DNA of 5,167 nt. Origin: Campylobacteraceae bacterium (GTDB taxonomy: Bacteria > Campylobacterota > Campylobacteria > Campylobacterales > Sulfurovaceae). This document shows, one piece after another, positions 1 to 5,167 of the stretch. The notes below the pieces were generated by a model. The model worked only from the letters and a program-made list of their open reading frames with translations, did not search any database and was not told the DNA's origin. The stretch spans positions 1 through 5,167 of the forward strand of contig JALSQB010000018.1 of assembly GCA_026985655.1 (NCBI GenBank). The letters are read 5' to 3'. Positions within the stretch are counted from its first letter, which is position 1; each line of letters opens with the position of its first letter. The position numbers were made by a program, and so were the translations under genes.

Positions 1-24
1 ATAATTTAAATTTATATTTAAGTT

Positions 25-41
25 TTAATATAATATACTAC
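25..41 (+). promoter_or_regulatory. Candidate -10 promoter upstream of mltD
   Basis: A perfect TATAAT lies at 29-34 in very AT-rich DNA, and transcription would begin near base 41. That leaves a leader of about 25 bases before the mltD start at 66, with a good ribosome binding site (AAGGA, 55-59). There is no TTGACA-like -35, which fits the weak -35 requirement known for Campylobacterota sigma-70 promoters. In such AT-rich DNA a TATAAT can occur by chance, and mltD may instead be read from a gene left of the window. Confidence 0.4.
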
Positions 42-65
42 AAGTATTAATATTAAGGACAAGAA

Positions 66-1001
66 ATGAATTTGTATAAATTACTTTTAATATCTCTATT
101 TTTCACTTCTTTATCACACGCAGACATTCGTTCTGAGTTTCCCAGTTACTCCTATGTTTTAACGGAGTTTGGTGTCGATGAAAATTTTATAGATAATCCA
201 GAATTTCAAAGTTTTGTTAATCAAAATAAAAATATTTATCGTAAACATTATATTCAAGCTGTTCAGCGTGGAGGATTAATTATTCCGACGATTAAAGAGA
301 TGATGTATAATGCAGACATCTCACCACTATTTCTTTATGTTTCAATGGTTGAATCTGCATTTAATCCAAAAGCTACATCACGCACAGGTGCAGGTGGATT
401 ATGGCAATTTACGGTCAATACAGGAAGTAAAGAGTTCCATCTCAAAATTAATGAAAACTTAGATGAGCGTTACGACCCCATTCGAGCGACACATTCAGCC
501 ATTAAATACTTTTATAAAATGAATAATAATTTAAATGCTTGGTACCTCACGGTAATGGCATACAATTGTGGTAATGGTTGTGTTAATAAGACACTTAGAA
601 AAGCAGGTACAAGGGATTTAGGTACTTTAATTTCATCTAACAATAATTACATTAAAGCTGAAACAAAAAAATATATTAAAAAAGTTTTACTGATGGCGAT
701 GATAGGGGAGAATTATTTGTTTAAAAATGATGATAACCTTGGTGTAATGATGGAACAGATAAACAGAGATAGTATCACCCCTGTGAAAGTACGTTCAGGT
801 GAAACTTTAGAGCGTTTAGCCTCTATTTTAAATATGGACCCTTTTTATTTAAAAAAGATTAATGCCCATTTAAAAAATGGACGTGTTCCTTTTGGACATG
901 GCTATGAGATTAATATTCCTACTTCAAAAGTAAATATTTTTTATAAACGTTATACACAAATGATTAGACAACGTGATCTAAATCATCAATTATATGCATA
1001 A
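66..1001 (+). CDS. mltD: Secreted MltD-type lytic transglycosylase with C-terminal LysM
   Basis: This enzyme should cut the MurNAc-GlcNAc bond of peptidoglycan in the periplasm, leaving a 1,6-anhydro end. Residues 1-19 form a Sec signal peptide with cleavage expected after SHA. The SLT (GH23) domain covers about 75-215: catalytic Glu is E96 in MVESAFNP, followed by GLWQF (111-115) and AYNCG (165-169). One LysM repeat lies at about 238-286 (VRSGETLERLA) and should bind glycan; a basic tail of about 25 residues follows. At 311 residues it is shorter than E. coli MltD, which has about 450 and is a lipoprotein; no lipobox is present here. The start is set by the signal peptide and by AAGGA six bases upstream. 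The next gene begins 10 bases downstream, so the two are probably co-transcribed. The family is secure; the symbol rests on SLT plus LysM order and on gene context. Confidence 0.9.
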   Translation: MNLYKLLLISLFFTSLSHADIRSEFPSYSYVLTEFGVDENFIDNPEFQSFVNQNKNIYRKHYIQAVQRGGLIIPTIKEMMYNADISPLFLYVSMVESAFNPKATSRTGAGGLWQFTVNTGSKEFHLKINENLDERYDPIRATHSAIKYFYKMNNNLNAWYLTVMAYNCGNGCVNKTLRKAGTRDLGTLISSNNNYIKAETKKYIKKVLLMAMIGENYLFKNDDNLGVMMEQINRDSITPVKVRSGETLERLASILNMDPFYLKKINAHLKNGRVPFGHGYEINIPTSKVNIFYKRYTQMIRQRDLNHQLYA

Positions 1002-1011
1002 AGGTTAAATT

Positions 1012-1533
1012 ATGATTATTAAAAAAACAATGTTATTGGTTTGTATTGGTACGCTTATGTTAAGTAGTTCTTCTGCAACAGAGATGAAGGCTAAAAGTTC
1101 TTGGAAAAATCTTAAAACTACCAGTGGTAAAAAAAAGAAGGATTGTGTCAATTGTTATGCAACCCCTCTTAAGAAATCTAAACCAAAAGTTAAGCATTAT
1201 GGTGTTTATGAGTATGAAGAGCCAGTCTCTATGCCTGTTGTTAATAAATATATTGCACCTGTGATTGCCACGACAAATAGTGCTTCGGGATCTTATGCTA
1301 TTGGTTCTAAACTGACTGTTCAAGTTGGAGCATTTAGAAACTATGCAGGAGCTAAAAGATTTAAAAGAAGATACTCTGCACTCTCTTCAAAATATGGTGT
1401 AAGCATTAGAAGAATATATTATCATCATAAACCTTTATATCGAGTACAAATTAAAGGTTTTAAAAATCATAGAGAAGCCAATAGCTTTATTGCTAAGTAT
1501 GGTACGAGTGATGCTTTTCTTGTAAGAAGATAA
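1012..1533 (+). CDS. Secreted SPOR-domain protein in the usual rlpA position
   Basis: The 173-residue product starts with a Sec signal peptide, probably cut near residue 22 (SSSSA); no lipobox fits, because C11 lies inside the hydrophobic core. A lysine-rich linker (about 25-100) contains an isolated CVNC pair (C45, C48). A SPOR domain fills about 100-173, with VQVGAFRNYAGAKRF at 103-117 and YRVQIKGFKNHREANSF at 143-159. SPOR domains bind glycan strands stripped of stem peptides, mainly at the division septum. In Helicobacter and Campylobacter, as I recall, the gene after mltD is rlpA, which has a double-psi beta-barrel before the SPOR domain. No barrel is seen here, so transglycosylase activity should not be assumed. 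The ribosome binding site AAGG (1001-1004) overlaps the mltD stop, pointing to coupled expression. It is either a reduced RlpA or an unrelated SPOR protein. Confidence 0.85.
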   Translation: MIIKKTMLLVCIGTLMLSSSSATEMKAKSSWKNLKTTSGKKKKDCVNCYATPLKKSKPKVKHYGVYEYEEPVSMPVVNKYIAPVIATTNSASGSYAIGSKLTVQVGAFRNYAGAKRFKRRYSALSSKYGVSIRRIYYHHKPLYRVQIKGFKNHREANSFIAKYGTSDAFLVRR

Positions 1534-1537
1534 AAAT

Positions 1538-1556
1538 TTATGCTAAAATATCCTTA
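1538..1556 (+). promoter_or_regulatory. Candidate extended -10 promoter for hisB-kdsC-lptC
   Basis: The gap before hisB holds TTATGCTAAAAT (1538-1549), which reads as an extended -10: TGC followed by TAAAAT at 1544-1549. Transcription would start near 1556, giving a leader of about 20 bases that still contains the ribosome binding site. The same 12 bases recur at 5132-5143 in another promoter-like gap, which supports a shared promoter element. No clear -35 is visible. Confidence 0.5.
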
Positions 1557-1571
1557 ATAATTTAGAGGATA
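1549..1571 (+). promoter_or_regulatory. Inverted repeat covering the hisB ribosome binding site
   Basis: TATCCT (1549-1554) pairs perfectly with AGGATA (1566-1571), and one G-U pair (1555 with 1565) extends the stem to seven, with a nine-base loop. The right arm contains most of the hisB Shine-Dalgarno sequence AGAGGA (1564-1569). In RNA read through from the upstream genes the stem could hide that site. If transcription starts near 1556, the left arm would not be in the message. It could instead be a DNA operator or chance in AT-rich sequence. Confidence 0.35.
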
Positions 1572-1575
1572 ATCC

Positions 1576-2148
1576 ATGATAGAACTCTCTCGAGAGACCA
1601 AAGAGACACAAATCTCTGTTAAACTTGAACTTTATGGTCAGGGAAAATCAAATATCAACACAGGTGTTGGTTTTCTTGACCATATGTTAGAAGCTTTTTC
1701 TAAACATTCCCACATAAACTTAGACGTAACATGTAAAGGTGACACGCACATAGATGACCATCATTCTGTTGAAGACATTGGCATTGTTATTGGTCAAGCG
1801 CTTAAAAAAGAGCTTTATCCGATTCAAAATATAGAGCGTTATGGTAACGCAACGGTAGTCATGGACGAAGCATCTGTTACGTGTGATCTTGACATTTCAA
1901 ATAGACCTTTTATTGTTTTTGAGATGCCAATGGAGGGAAAAGTAGGTAGTTTTGATGTGGAACTAGTCGAAGAGTTTTTTAGAGCCATCACTTTTAATGC
2001 TTCTATGACCGTGCATATTATCTGCCAGAGGGGAAGCAACAAACATCATCGAATAGAAGCTTCTTTTAAAGCTTTTGCTGTGGCACTGCGTCGTGCTGTT
2101 AGTATTAATAACAATGCAGGTATTCCTAGTACTAAAGGGGTACTATGA
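1576..2148 (+). CDS. hisB: Imidazoleglycerol-phosphate dehydratase HisB
   Basis: HisB dehydrates imidazole glycerol phosphate to imidazole acetol phosphate in cytoplasmic histidine synthesis and uses manganese. The 190-residue product is complete and matches the usual monofunctional length. Signature blocks are GVGFLDHMLEAFSKHS (30-45), the metal-binding DDHHSVEDIGI (60-70), SNKHHRIEASFKAF (154-167) and the C-terminal IPSTKGVL (183-190). Likely metal ligands are H36, H62, H63, E66, H157, H158 and E161. Unlike E. coli HisB, it has no N-terminal HAD phosphatase, so histidinol-phosphate phosphatase must be a separate protein. AGAGGA lies six bases before the ATG. Its TGA overlaps the kdsC start as ATGA, so the two are translationally coupled. 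No other his gene is in the window; the rest of the pathway must lie elsewhere. Confidence 0.97.
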   Translation: MIELSRETKETQISVKLELYGQGKSNINTGVGFLDHMLEAFSKHSHINLDVTCKGDTHIDDHHSVEDIGIVIGQALKKELYPIQNIERYGNATVVMDEASVTCDLDISNRPFIVFEMPMEGKVGSFDVELVEEFFRAITFNASMTVHIICQRGSNKHHRIEASFKAFAVALRRAVSINNNAGIPSTKGVL

Positions 2149-2642
2149 GCATTGAGCTAATTGTCCTAGATGTTGATGGAACGCTAACCGATGGAAAAAT
2201 AAGCTATACGCAAAATGGAGATGAGATTAAATCTTTTTGTGTTAAAGATGGTCTTGCCATCGCTTCTTGGATAAAGCTTGGTAAACAAGTGGCTATTATT
2301 ACAGGACGTAGTTCTAAAATAGTAGAACGACGTGCCAAAGAGTTAGGAATTGAACATTACTATCAAGGCGTTCATAATAAACAAGAAATCTTAGAGACGC
2401 TCTTAAAAAAGTTAGATTTAAGCATGGAGAATGTCGCCTCAATGGGTGATGATTTAAATGACTACGTGATGCTGAAGCACTCTAAGTTAGCTTATGCTCC
2501 CCAAAATGCTTCTTCTTATGTAAAAAAGATTGCTACGGAAGTTTTGTCAAGAAATGGTGGTGATTCGGCAGTTCGTGAGATGATTGAAAAGTTAATTATT
2601 TTAGAGCATTTAGAAGAGAAGTATTTAGCATTATGGTGTTAA
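2145..2642 (+). CDS. kdsC: KDO 8-phosphate phosphatase, KdsC-type HAD
   Basis: KdsC removes phosphate from 3-deoxy-D-manno-octulosonate 8-phosphate to give KDO for the LPS inner core. The 165-residue protein is a minimal HAD phosphatase of the subclass with little cap domain. Motif I is DVDGTLTDG (9-17) with nucleophile D9 and acid-base D11; motif II is T53 in ITGR; motif III is K79; motif IV is GDDLND (101-106). The tail GGDSAVREM (138-146) matches the conserved KdsC GGxGAVRE loop, with Ser replacing the second-block Gly. The start overlaps the hisB stop (ATGA), with a strong AAAGGGG at 2134-2140 inside hisB. The last 10 bases overlap lptC, supporting an LPS role. Because it is coupled to hisB, a histidinol-phosphate phosphatase role was considered, but the motifs and lptC neighbour favour KdsC. 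Confidence 0.88.
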   Translation: MSIELIVLDVDGTLTDGKISYTQNGDEIKSFCVKDGLAIASWIKLGKQVAIITGRSSKIVERRAKELGIEHYYQGVHNKQEILETLLKKLDLSMENVASMGDDLNDYVMLKHSKLAYAPQNASSYVKKIATEVLSRNGGDSAVREMIEKLIILEHLEEKYLALWC

Positions 2643-3061
2643 GAATTGAGTATTTACTTTTTTTGGTCGTCTTGATTTTACTCTTAAGTGTTATTGGCAT
2701 ACACCCTCGCTCTCAGATTGCAAAAGTCGCTACGCAAAAAAAAGAGCTTGAGTTTCAAAATTTTTCTCTTTATGAGATAGAAAAAGAGAAAAGTGCTTAT
2801 GAAATTTCTTCTAAAGAGGCTTTTTATGAATTAAATATGCTTTATATGAATCAAGGTGTAAATATCGTAAGAGATGATGGTTTGAGCTTTACTACTAATA
2901 AGTTAAAATATAATACAAAAACAAAAGATATTACGGCTATAAAATCCTTTGTCTTAGAGTTCAATGGCACAAGAATTCAAGGTGATAATCTGGCGCTAAA
3001 TATGAAAAATAAAAAAATTACGGCCGATAATATTAAGGCACAAATTCTCTTAGAGCCTTAG
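2633..3061 (+). CDS. lptC: LPS transport protein LptC, short form
   Basis: LptC is the single-span inner-membrane part of the LptB2FGC-A-D bridge and passes LPS to periplasmic LptA. A membrane anchor spans about residues 5-23, with only a few cytoplasmic residues before it. The periplasmic part (about 38-142) alternates strand-like segments as in the LptC/OstA beta-jellyroll, including DDGLSFTTNKLKYNTKTKDI (81-100) and GTRIQGDNLALNMKNKKITA (112-131). At 142 residues it is clearly shorter than E. coli LptC (191), as if a strand pair were missing. The start lies inside the last codons of kdsC, so translation is probably coupled; the nearest purine-rich stretch is GAGAAG (2616-2621), rather far upstream. 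lptA does not follow. Instead the stop overlaps the convergent NlpC/P60 gene. Sequence divergence is high, so the call relies on fold pattern and on the position after kdsC. Confidence 0.8.
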   Translation: MVLRIEYLLFLVVLILLLSVIGIHPRSQIAKVATQKKELEFQNFSLYEIEKEKSAYEISSKEAFYELNMLYMNQGVNIVRDDGLSFTTNKLKYNTKTKDITAIKSFVLEFNGTRIQGDNLALNMKNKKITADNIKAQILLEP

Positions 3062-4381
3062 ATTGGTAAGTTTGTCAATCTTCTCTAAATAATCATGAAA
3101 ATTTAAAGAGGTAACAGCTGTTCTTCCTAAAGCATAATGGCGTTTTGAATCACCCCAAACTGTTTGAATGATATATGGCTCACCTTTGTACTCACCTATG
3201 TATAGGGTAATATGCCCTTTTAAATGTAAAATAGTCCCTCCTGGAATAGCACTGTTTCTTAAAAAAGTCTGTTTAGAGGTTTTTGAAAGACCAGAAAGTT
3301 TTATTTTTGCATTAGAGACATTAGATTGTGATGTTGAGTTTCTAGGCAGTTTTAATCCAACAGTCGCATAAATTTCTTGAATAAATTTTGAACAATCTTG
3401 CTCTCCATACATTCCACCCCAACCATAAGGCATATGTAGAAATTTAAAGGCTTGGGTGATAATATTTGCAGGGGTATATTTTAAATAGCCTTTATGGACA
3501 TCACTACTTTTAACTGTGGCATTGGTAAAGACTAAATCACCCTTTTTATCAGCCGTAGGAATCATTACCATTGTTTGCTCATCTATGTTTAAAAGAGAGG
3601 GTAATCTCACACCCATACGCATGTAGTCATGATATTTCCCTCCAATCTTGACAGCTGTTTTTGCTGATGTTGTTACCACAAAATTTTTACTGTTTAAGTA
3701 ATCTAAAATCTCTTTTTTTGTACCAAAAGCAATATCTTGTGCGCGTACCCAGCCAGAACTTGTGGGTGAGATACCGTAGTACCAAAGACCATCTTCACTG
3801 GTATGTAAAATAGCAAGAGGGGTGGCAATATCAAGTGCTGAGTTTTGATTACGGTCAAAATGAATTTGATTTTTTTTCTTAAGCAGTGCTAATTCAGTAG
3901 GAATAATTTTTTGATTGGTATAAACCGTGGTTAAGGCATAACGTGTCTTGACTGATTTAGTTAAAAAACCATTAAGGTTTAGCTCATTTTTTATTTTTTG
4001 ATAAAATTCACTTGAAATTTTATTGCCATCACGTAAATGCGTGGTTCGGGATTTAATCCCATTAAAACTTTCTAAAATACTATTTTTGACCCAGGAGCTT
4101 CCATAGGCTTTACTAATATCTTTAAAAAGTGTTAGCGTATGTTTTTTGTAAGCAGTATGGTGGTTAAACTTTTTTATCTCTTTATCGCTCATTATGACTT
4201 TATTAGGCTTGTCAATTTTATCAATCCAAAACTCAGGTATTTTTAAATGCCGATTGGCATTGACAATAATCACAGGCTGTTTTTTCTTGGAATTTGAAAG
4301 GACAACCGAGGTGTCATCTATATCTTGACAAGCAGAGATAAAGAGTAAAATTAAAAGAGAGATTAGGTATGTTTTTTTCAT
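3050..4381 (-). CDS. Lipoprotein peptidase with SH3-like domains and NlpC/P60
   Basis: This is a probable peptidoglycan DL-endopeptidase that cuts the D-Glu to meso-diaminopimelate bond in stem peptides. A lipoprotein signal ends in the lipobox ISAC (C18); Gln at +2 is compatible with the outer membrane. After a linker come an N-terminal helical domain (about 47-140, resembling the N_NLPC_P60 stabilising domain), two SH3-like domains (about 149-219, ending GLWYYGISPTSSGWV, and about 234-295), and the NlpC/P60 domain (about 303-425). Catalytic residues should be C330 in GEQDCSKF and H390 in KGHITLYIG; the third polar residue appears to be Q406 in YIIQTVWG rather than His, a known variation. 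All domains are present at 443 residues, so it looks complete. It lies 30 bases after queC but has no recognisable Shine-Dalgarno. A TATAAT ends six bases before the ATG, suggesting a leaderless message. Confidence 0.9.
   Translation of the reverse strand: MKKTYLISLLILLFISACQDIDDTSVVLSNSKKKQPVIIVNANRHLKIPEFWIDKIDKPNKVIMSDKEIKKFNHHTAYKKHTLTLFKDISKAYGSSWVKNSILESFNGIKSRTTHLRDGNKISSEFYQKIKNELNLNGFLTKSVKTRYALTTVYTNQKIIPTELALLKKKNQIHFDRNQNSALDIATPLAILHTSEDGLWYYGISPTSSGWVRAQDIAFGTKKEILDYLNSKNFVVTTSAKTAVKIGGKYHDYMRMGVRLPSLLNIDEQTMVMIPTADKKGDLVFTNATVKSSDVHKGYLKYTPANIITQAFKFLHMPYGWGGMYGEQDCSKFIQEIYATVGLKLPRNSTSQSNVSNAKIKLSGLSKTSKQTFLRNSAIPGGTILHLKGHITLYIGEYKGEPYIIQTVWGDSKRHYALGRTAVTSLNFHDYLEKIDKLTNLRL
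3060..3081 (+). terminator. Weak hairpin at the lptC stop codon
   Basis: AGATTG (3060-3065) and CAATCT (3076-3081) form a six-pair stem that can extend by G-U, U-G and A-U pairs to a four-base loop. It begins within the lptC stop codon and lies inside the 3' end of the convergent gene. No run of T follows on either strand, so it is not a standard intrinsic terminator. It is the only hairpin I saw near the junction. Confidence 0.2.
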
Positions 4382-4400
4382 AAAAGGATTATAGCTAAAA
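4382..4400 (-). promoter_or_regulatory. TATAAT promoter abutting the NlpC/P60 start
   Basis: On the minus strand TATAAT (4393 down to 4388) is followed by only six bases, CCTTTT, before the ATG at 4381. Normal spacing would put the first transcribed base at or within about one base of the start codon. The TAGC just before it resembles the extended -10 at the other promoters in this window, although it lacks the TGn form. It lies in the 30-base gap after queC, so the gene may also be read from queC. Confidence 0.5.
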
Positions 4401-4411
4401 ACTTAAGATAA

Positions 4412-5080
4412 TCAGCTCTTGATATACTCAATTGGGTCTTCAAGCCCTGCTAATTTAAAGCCATTTAGGCGTAAACGACACGAGTCACAAACCCCACAAG
4501 CCTCTTTTTCTTCTTTGTAGCATGACCACGTATCTTTTAAAGGTACATGTAGTTCAATAGATTTAGTAACGATTTCAGACTTTTTTAAATGAACTAAAGG
4601 CATTTTAATTTCAAGTTTCGTCTCCTCTTTTGTTCCTAAATTAATAGAGTCTTCCATAGATTTTATGTAACTGTTCCTACAATCAGGGTAGCCAGAACTG
4701 TCCTCTTCAACAACCCCAATAAACAATGCTTCAGCCCCATGTTTTTCAGCCAATGCTGTGGCAATGGAGAGAAAAATACCATTACGAAAAGGAACATAGG
4801 TTATGGGAACACCTGCTTCTATGCCTGTTGTTGGAACGTCAATGGAACTATCGGTTAATGCTGAAGCCCCAATCTGTTTAAAAAAATCTAAATCTATCTC
4901 ATACTTTTCTACTGTATTGAGATGTTTAGAAATTTTACGAAAACATTCTAACTCTTTTTTTTCGGTTCGTTGTCCATAATTAAAATGTAAGGCAATGATT
5001 TCATAACCCTTATTTTGTGCTATTTTAGCACTCAAAGCAGAATCCATGCCCCCCGATATGATACATACAGCTTTTTTCAT
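4412..5080 (-). CDS. queC: 7-cyano-7-deazaguanine synthase QueC
   Basis: QueC converts 7-carboxy-7-deazaguanine to preQ0 using ATP and ammonia, in the cytoplasmic route to queuosine in tRNA. The 222-residue product is full length for the family. The ATP-binding PP-loop is SGGMDS (9-14), followed by the conserved HFNYGQR (32-38), YVPFRNGIFLSIA (95-107) and YPDCRNSYIKSME (131-143). Four zinc-binding cysteines, C187, C195, C198 and C201, sit in the C-terminal CxxCxxC cluster. The residue after the PP-loop is Ala where Thr is common. The start is fixed by the family N-terminus MKKAVCIISGG; GGAG lies 11 bases upstream, a rather long spacing. No other queuosine gene is in the window. The next gene on the strand, 30 bases on, is the unrelated NlpC/P60 lipoprotein. 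Confidence 0.97.
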   Translation of the reverse strand: MKKAVCIISGGMDSALSAKIAQNKGYEIIALHFNYGQRTEKKELECFRKISKHLNTVEKYEIDLDFFKQIGASALTDSSIDVPTTGIEAGVPITYVPFRNGIFLSIATALAEKHGAEALFIGVVEEDSSGYPDCRNSYIKSMEDSINLGTKEETKLEIKMPLVHLKKSEIVTKSIELHVPLKDTWSCYKEEKEACGVCDSCRLRLNGFKLAGLEDPIEYIKS

Positions 5081-5101
5081 TTGTAAGTAGTCTCCATTTT
5101 T

Positions 5102-5114
5102 TAAACGTATTTTA
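5102..5114 (-). promoter_or_regulatory. Candidate queC promoter
   Basis: Reading the minus strand, GGGTAAAATACG contains a -10-like TAAAAT (5114 down to 5109), putting transcription start near 5102. The leader would be about 20 bases and contain GGAG (5095-5092). No -35 is obvious. The fit in spacing to queC is the main support. Confidence 0.4.
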
Positions 5115-5121
5115 CCCTCTT

Positions 5122-5143
5122 GCTTATGGGCTTATGCTAAAAT
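5122..5143 (+). promoter_or_regulatory. Candidate outward promoter with a short direct repeat
   Basis: TTATGCTAAAAT (5132-5143) repeats exactly the 12-base element upstream of hisB, with TGC (5135-5137) joined to TAAAAT (5138-5143). It points right, towards a gene outside the window; no start codon with a usable frame follows before the edge. Just upstream, GCTTATG occurs twice (5122-5128 and 5130-5136), eight bases apart, between the two divergent -10 boxes. The repeat could be a regulator site or chance. Confidence 0.45.
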
Positions 5144-5167
5144 GATGTTTACTTAGTTTTGTTTTTT

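Noticed and set aside
25..56. AT-rich imperfect palindrome upstream of mltD
   Set aside because: The arms match only over about seven bases before mismatches; this is expected in nearly pure A/T sequence.
1060..1323. Minus-strand open frame of 87 codons inside the SPOR gene
   Set aside because: It lies wholly antisense to a well-supported gene and shows no recognisable domain; it is a frame shadow.
1839..2042. Minus-strand open frame of 67 codons inside hisB
   Set aside because: It is fully antisense to conserved hisB coding sequence, with no supporting motif.
3113..3122. Perfect 10-base palindrome AACAGCTGTT
   Set aside because: It lies within the coding sequence for Thr-Ala-Val, a related copy occurs at a similar codon context near 3650, and there is no regulatory setting.
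3168..3371. Plus-strand open frame of 67 codons inside the NlpC/P60 gene
   Set aside because: It is opposite the conserved catalytic domain; no ribosome site or protein family was recognised.
1129..3877. Three runs of eight A on coding strands (1129-1136, 2736-2743 and minus 3870-3877) as phase-variation tracts
   Set aside because: About this many are expected by chance in AT-rich DNA, and Campylobacterota phase variation usually uses G/C tracts. All three reading frames are intact.
1228..4832. A 15-base identical stretch at 1228-1242 and 4818-4832
   Set aside because: It sits inside two unrelated genes read on opposite strands, is not flanked by further similarity, and looks like coincidence.
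5081..5130. preQ1 riboswitch upstream of queC
   Set aside because: The likely leader is only about 20 bases and lacks the conserved preQ1-I stem and A-rich tail arrangement.

Overview
The window looks like a chromosomal segment from a free-living member of the Campylobacterota (Epsilonproteobacteria), in the general range of Sulfurimonas, Sulfurospirillum or Arcobacter. The evidence is AT-rich DNA (about one third G+C by eye), promoters dominated by a -10 box with little -35, and a gene order I recall from Helicobacter and Campylobacter: mltD, rlpA-like gene, kdsC, lptC. The genus is an inference and was not tested by any search.

Layout. Bases 66-3061 carry five genes on the plus strand. They are a secreted MltD-type lytic transglycosylase, a secreted SPOR-domain protein, hisB, a KdsC-type HAD phosphatase and lptC. 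The first two are 10 bases apart. A probable new promoter precedes hisB, and hisB, kdsC and lptC overlap one another (ATGA, then 10 bases). Bases 3050-5080 carry two genes on the minus strand: queC, then a lipoprotein with SH3-like and NlpC/P60 domains. This lipoprotein gene converges on lptC and overlaps its end by 12 bases. Bases 5081-5167 hold what look like back-to-back promoters, one for queC and one for a gene beyond the right edge.

How the genes fit together. Most of the window concerns the envelope. MltD cuts peptidoglycan glycan strands, the SPOR protein should bind denuded septal glycan, the NlpC/P60 lipoprotein should cut stem peptides, KdsC makes KDO for the LPS core, and LptC helps carry LPS to the outer membrane. 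HisB (histidine synthesis) and QueC (7-deazaguanine/queuosine synthesis) are housekeeping enzymes.

No mobile element, CRISPR array, RNA gene or clearly new system was found. The points worth a second look are: the rlpA position is filled by a protein with no RlpA catalytic barrel; lptA is missing after lptC, exactly where the convergent gene begins; the NlpC/P60 gene looks leaderless; an inverted repeat covers the hisB ribosome binding site; and the queC leader is compact with a possible mini-ORF.
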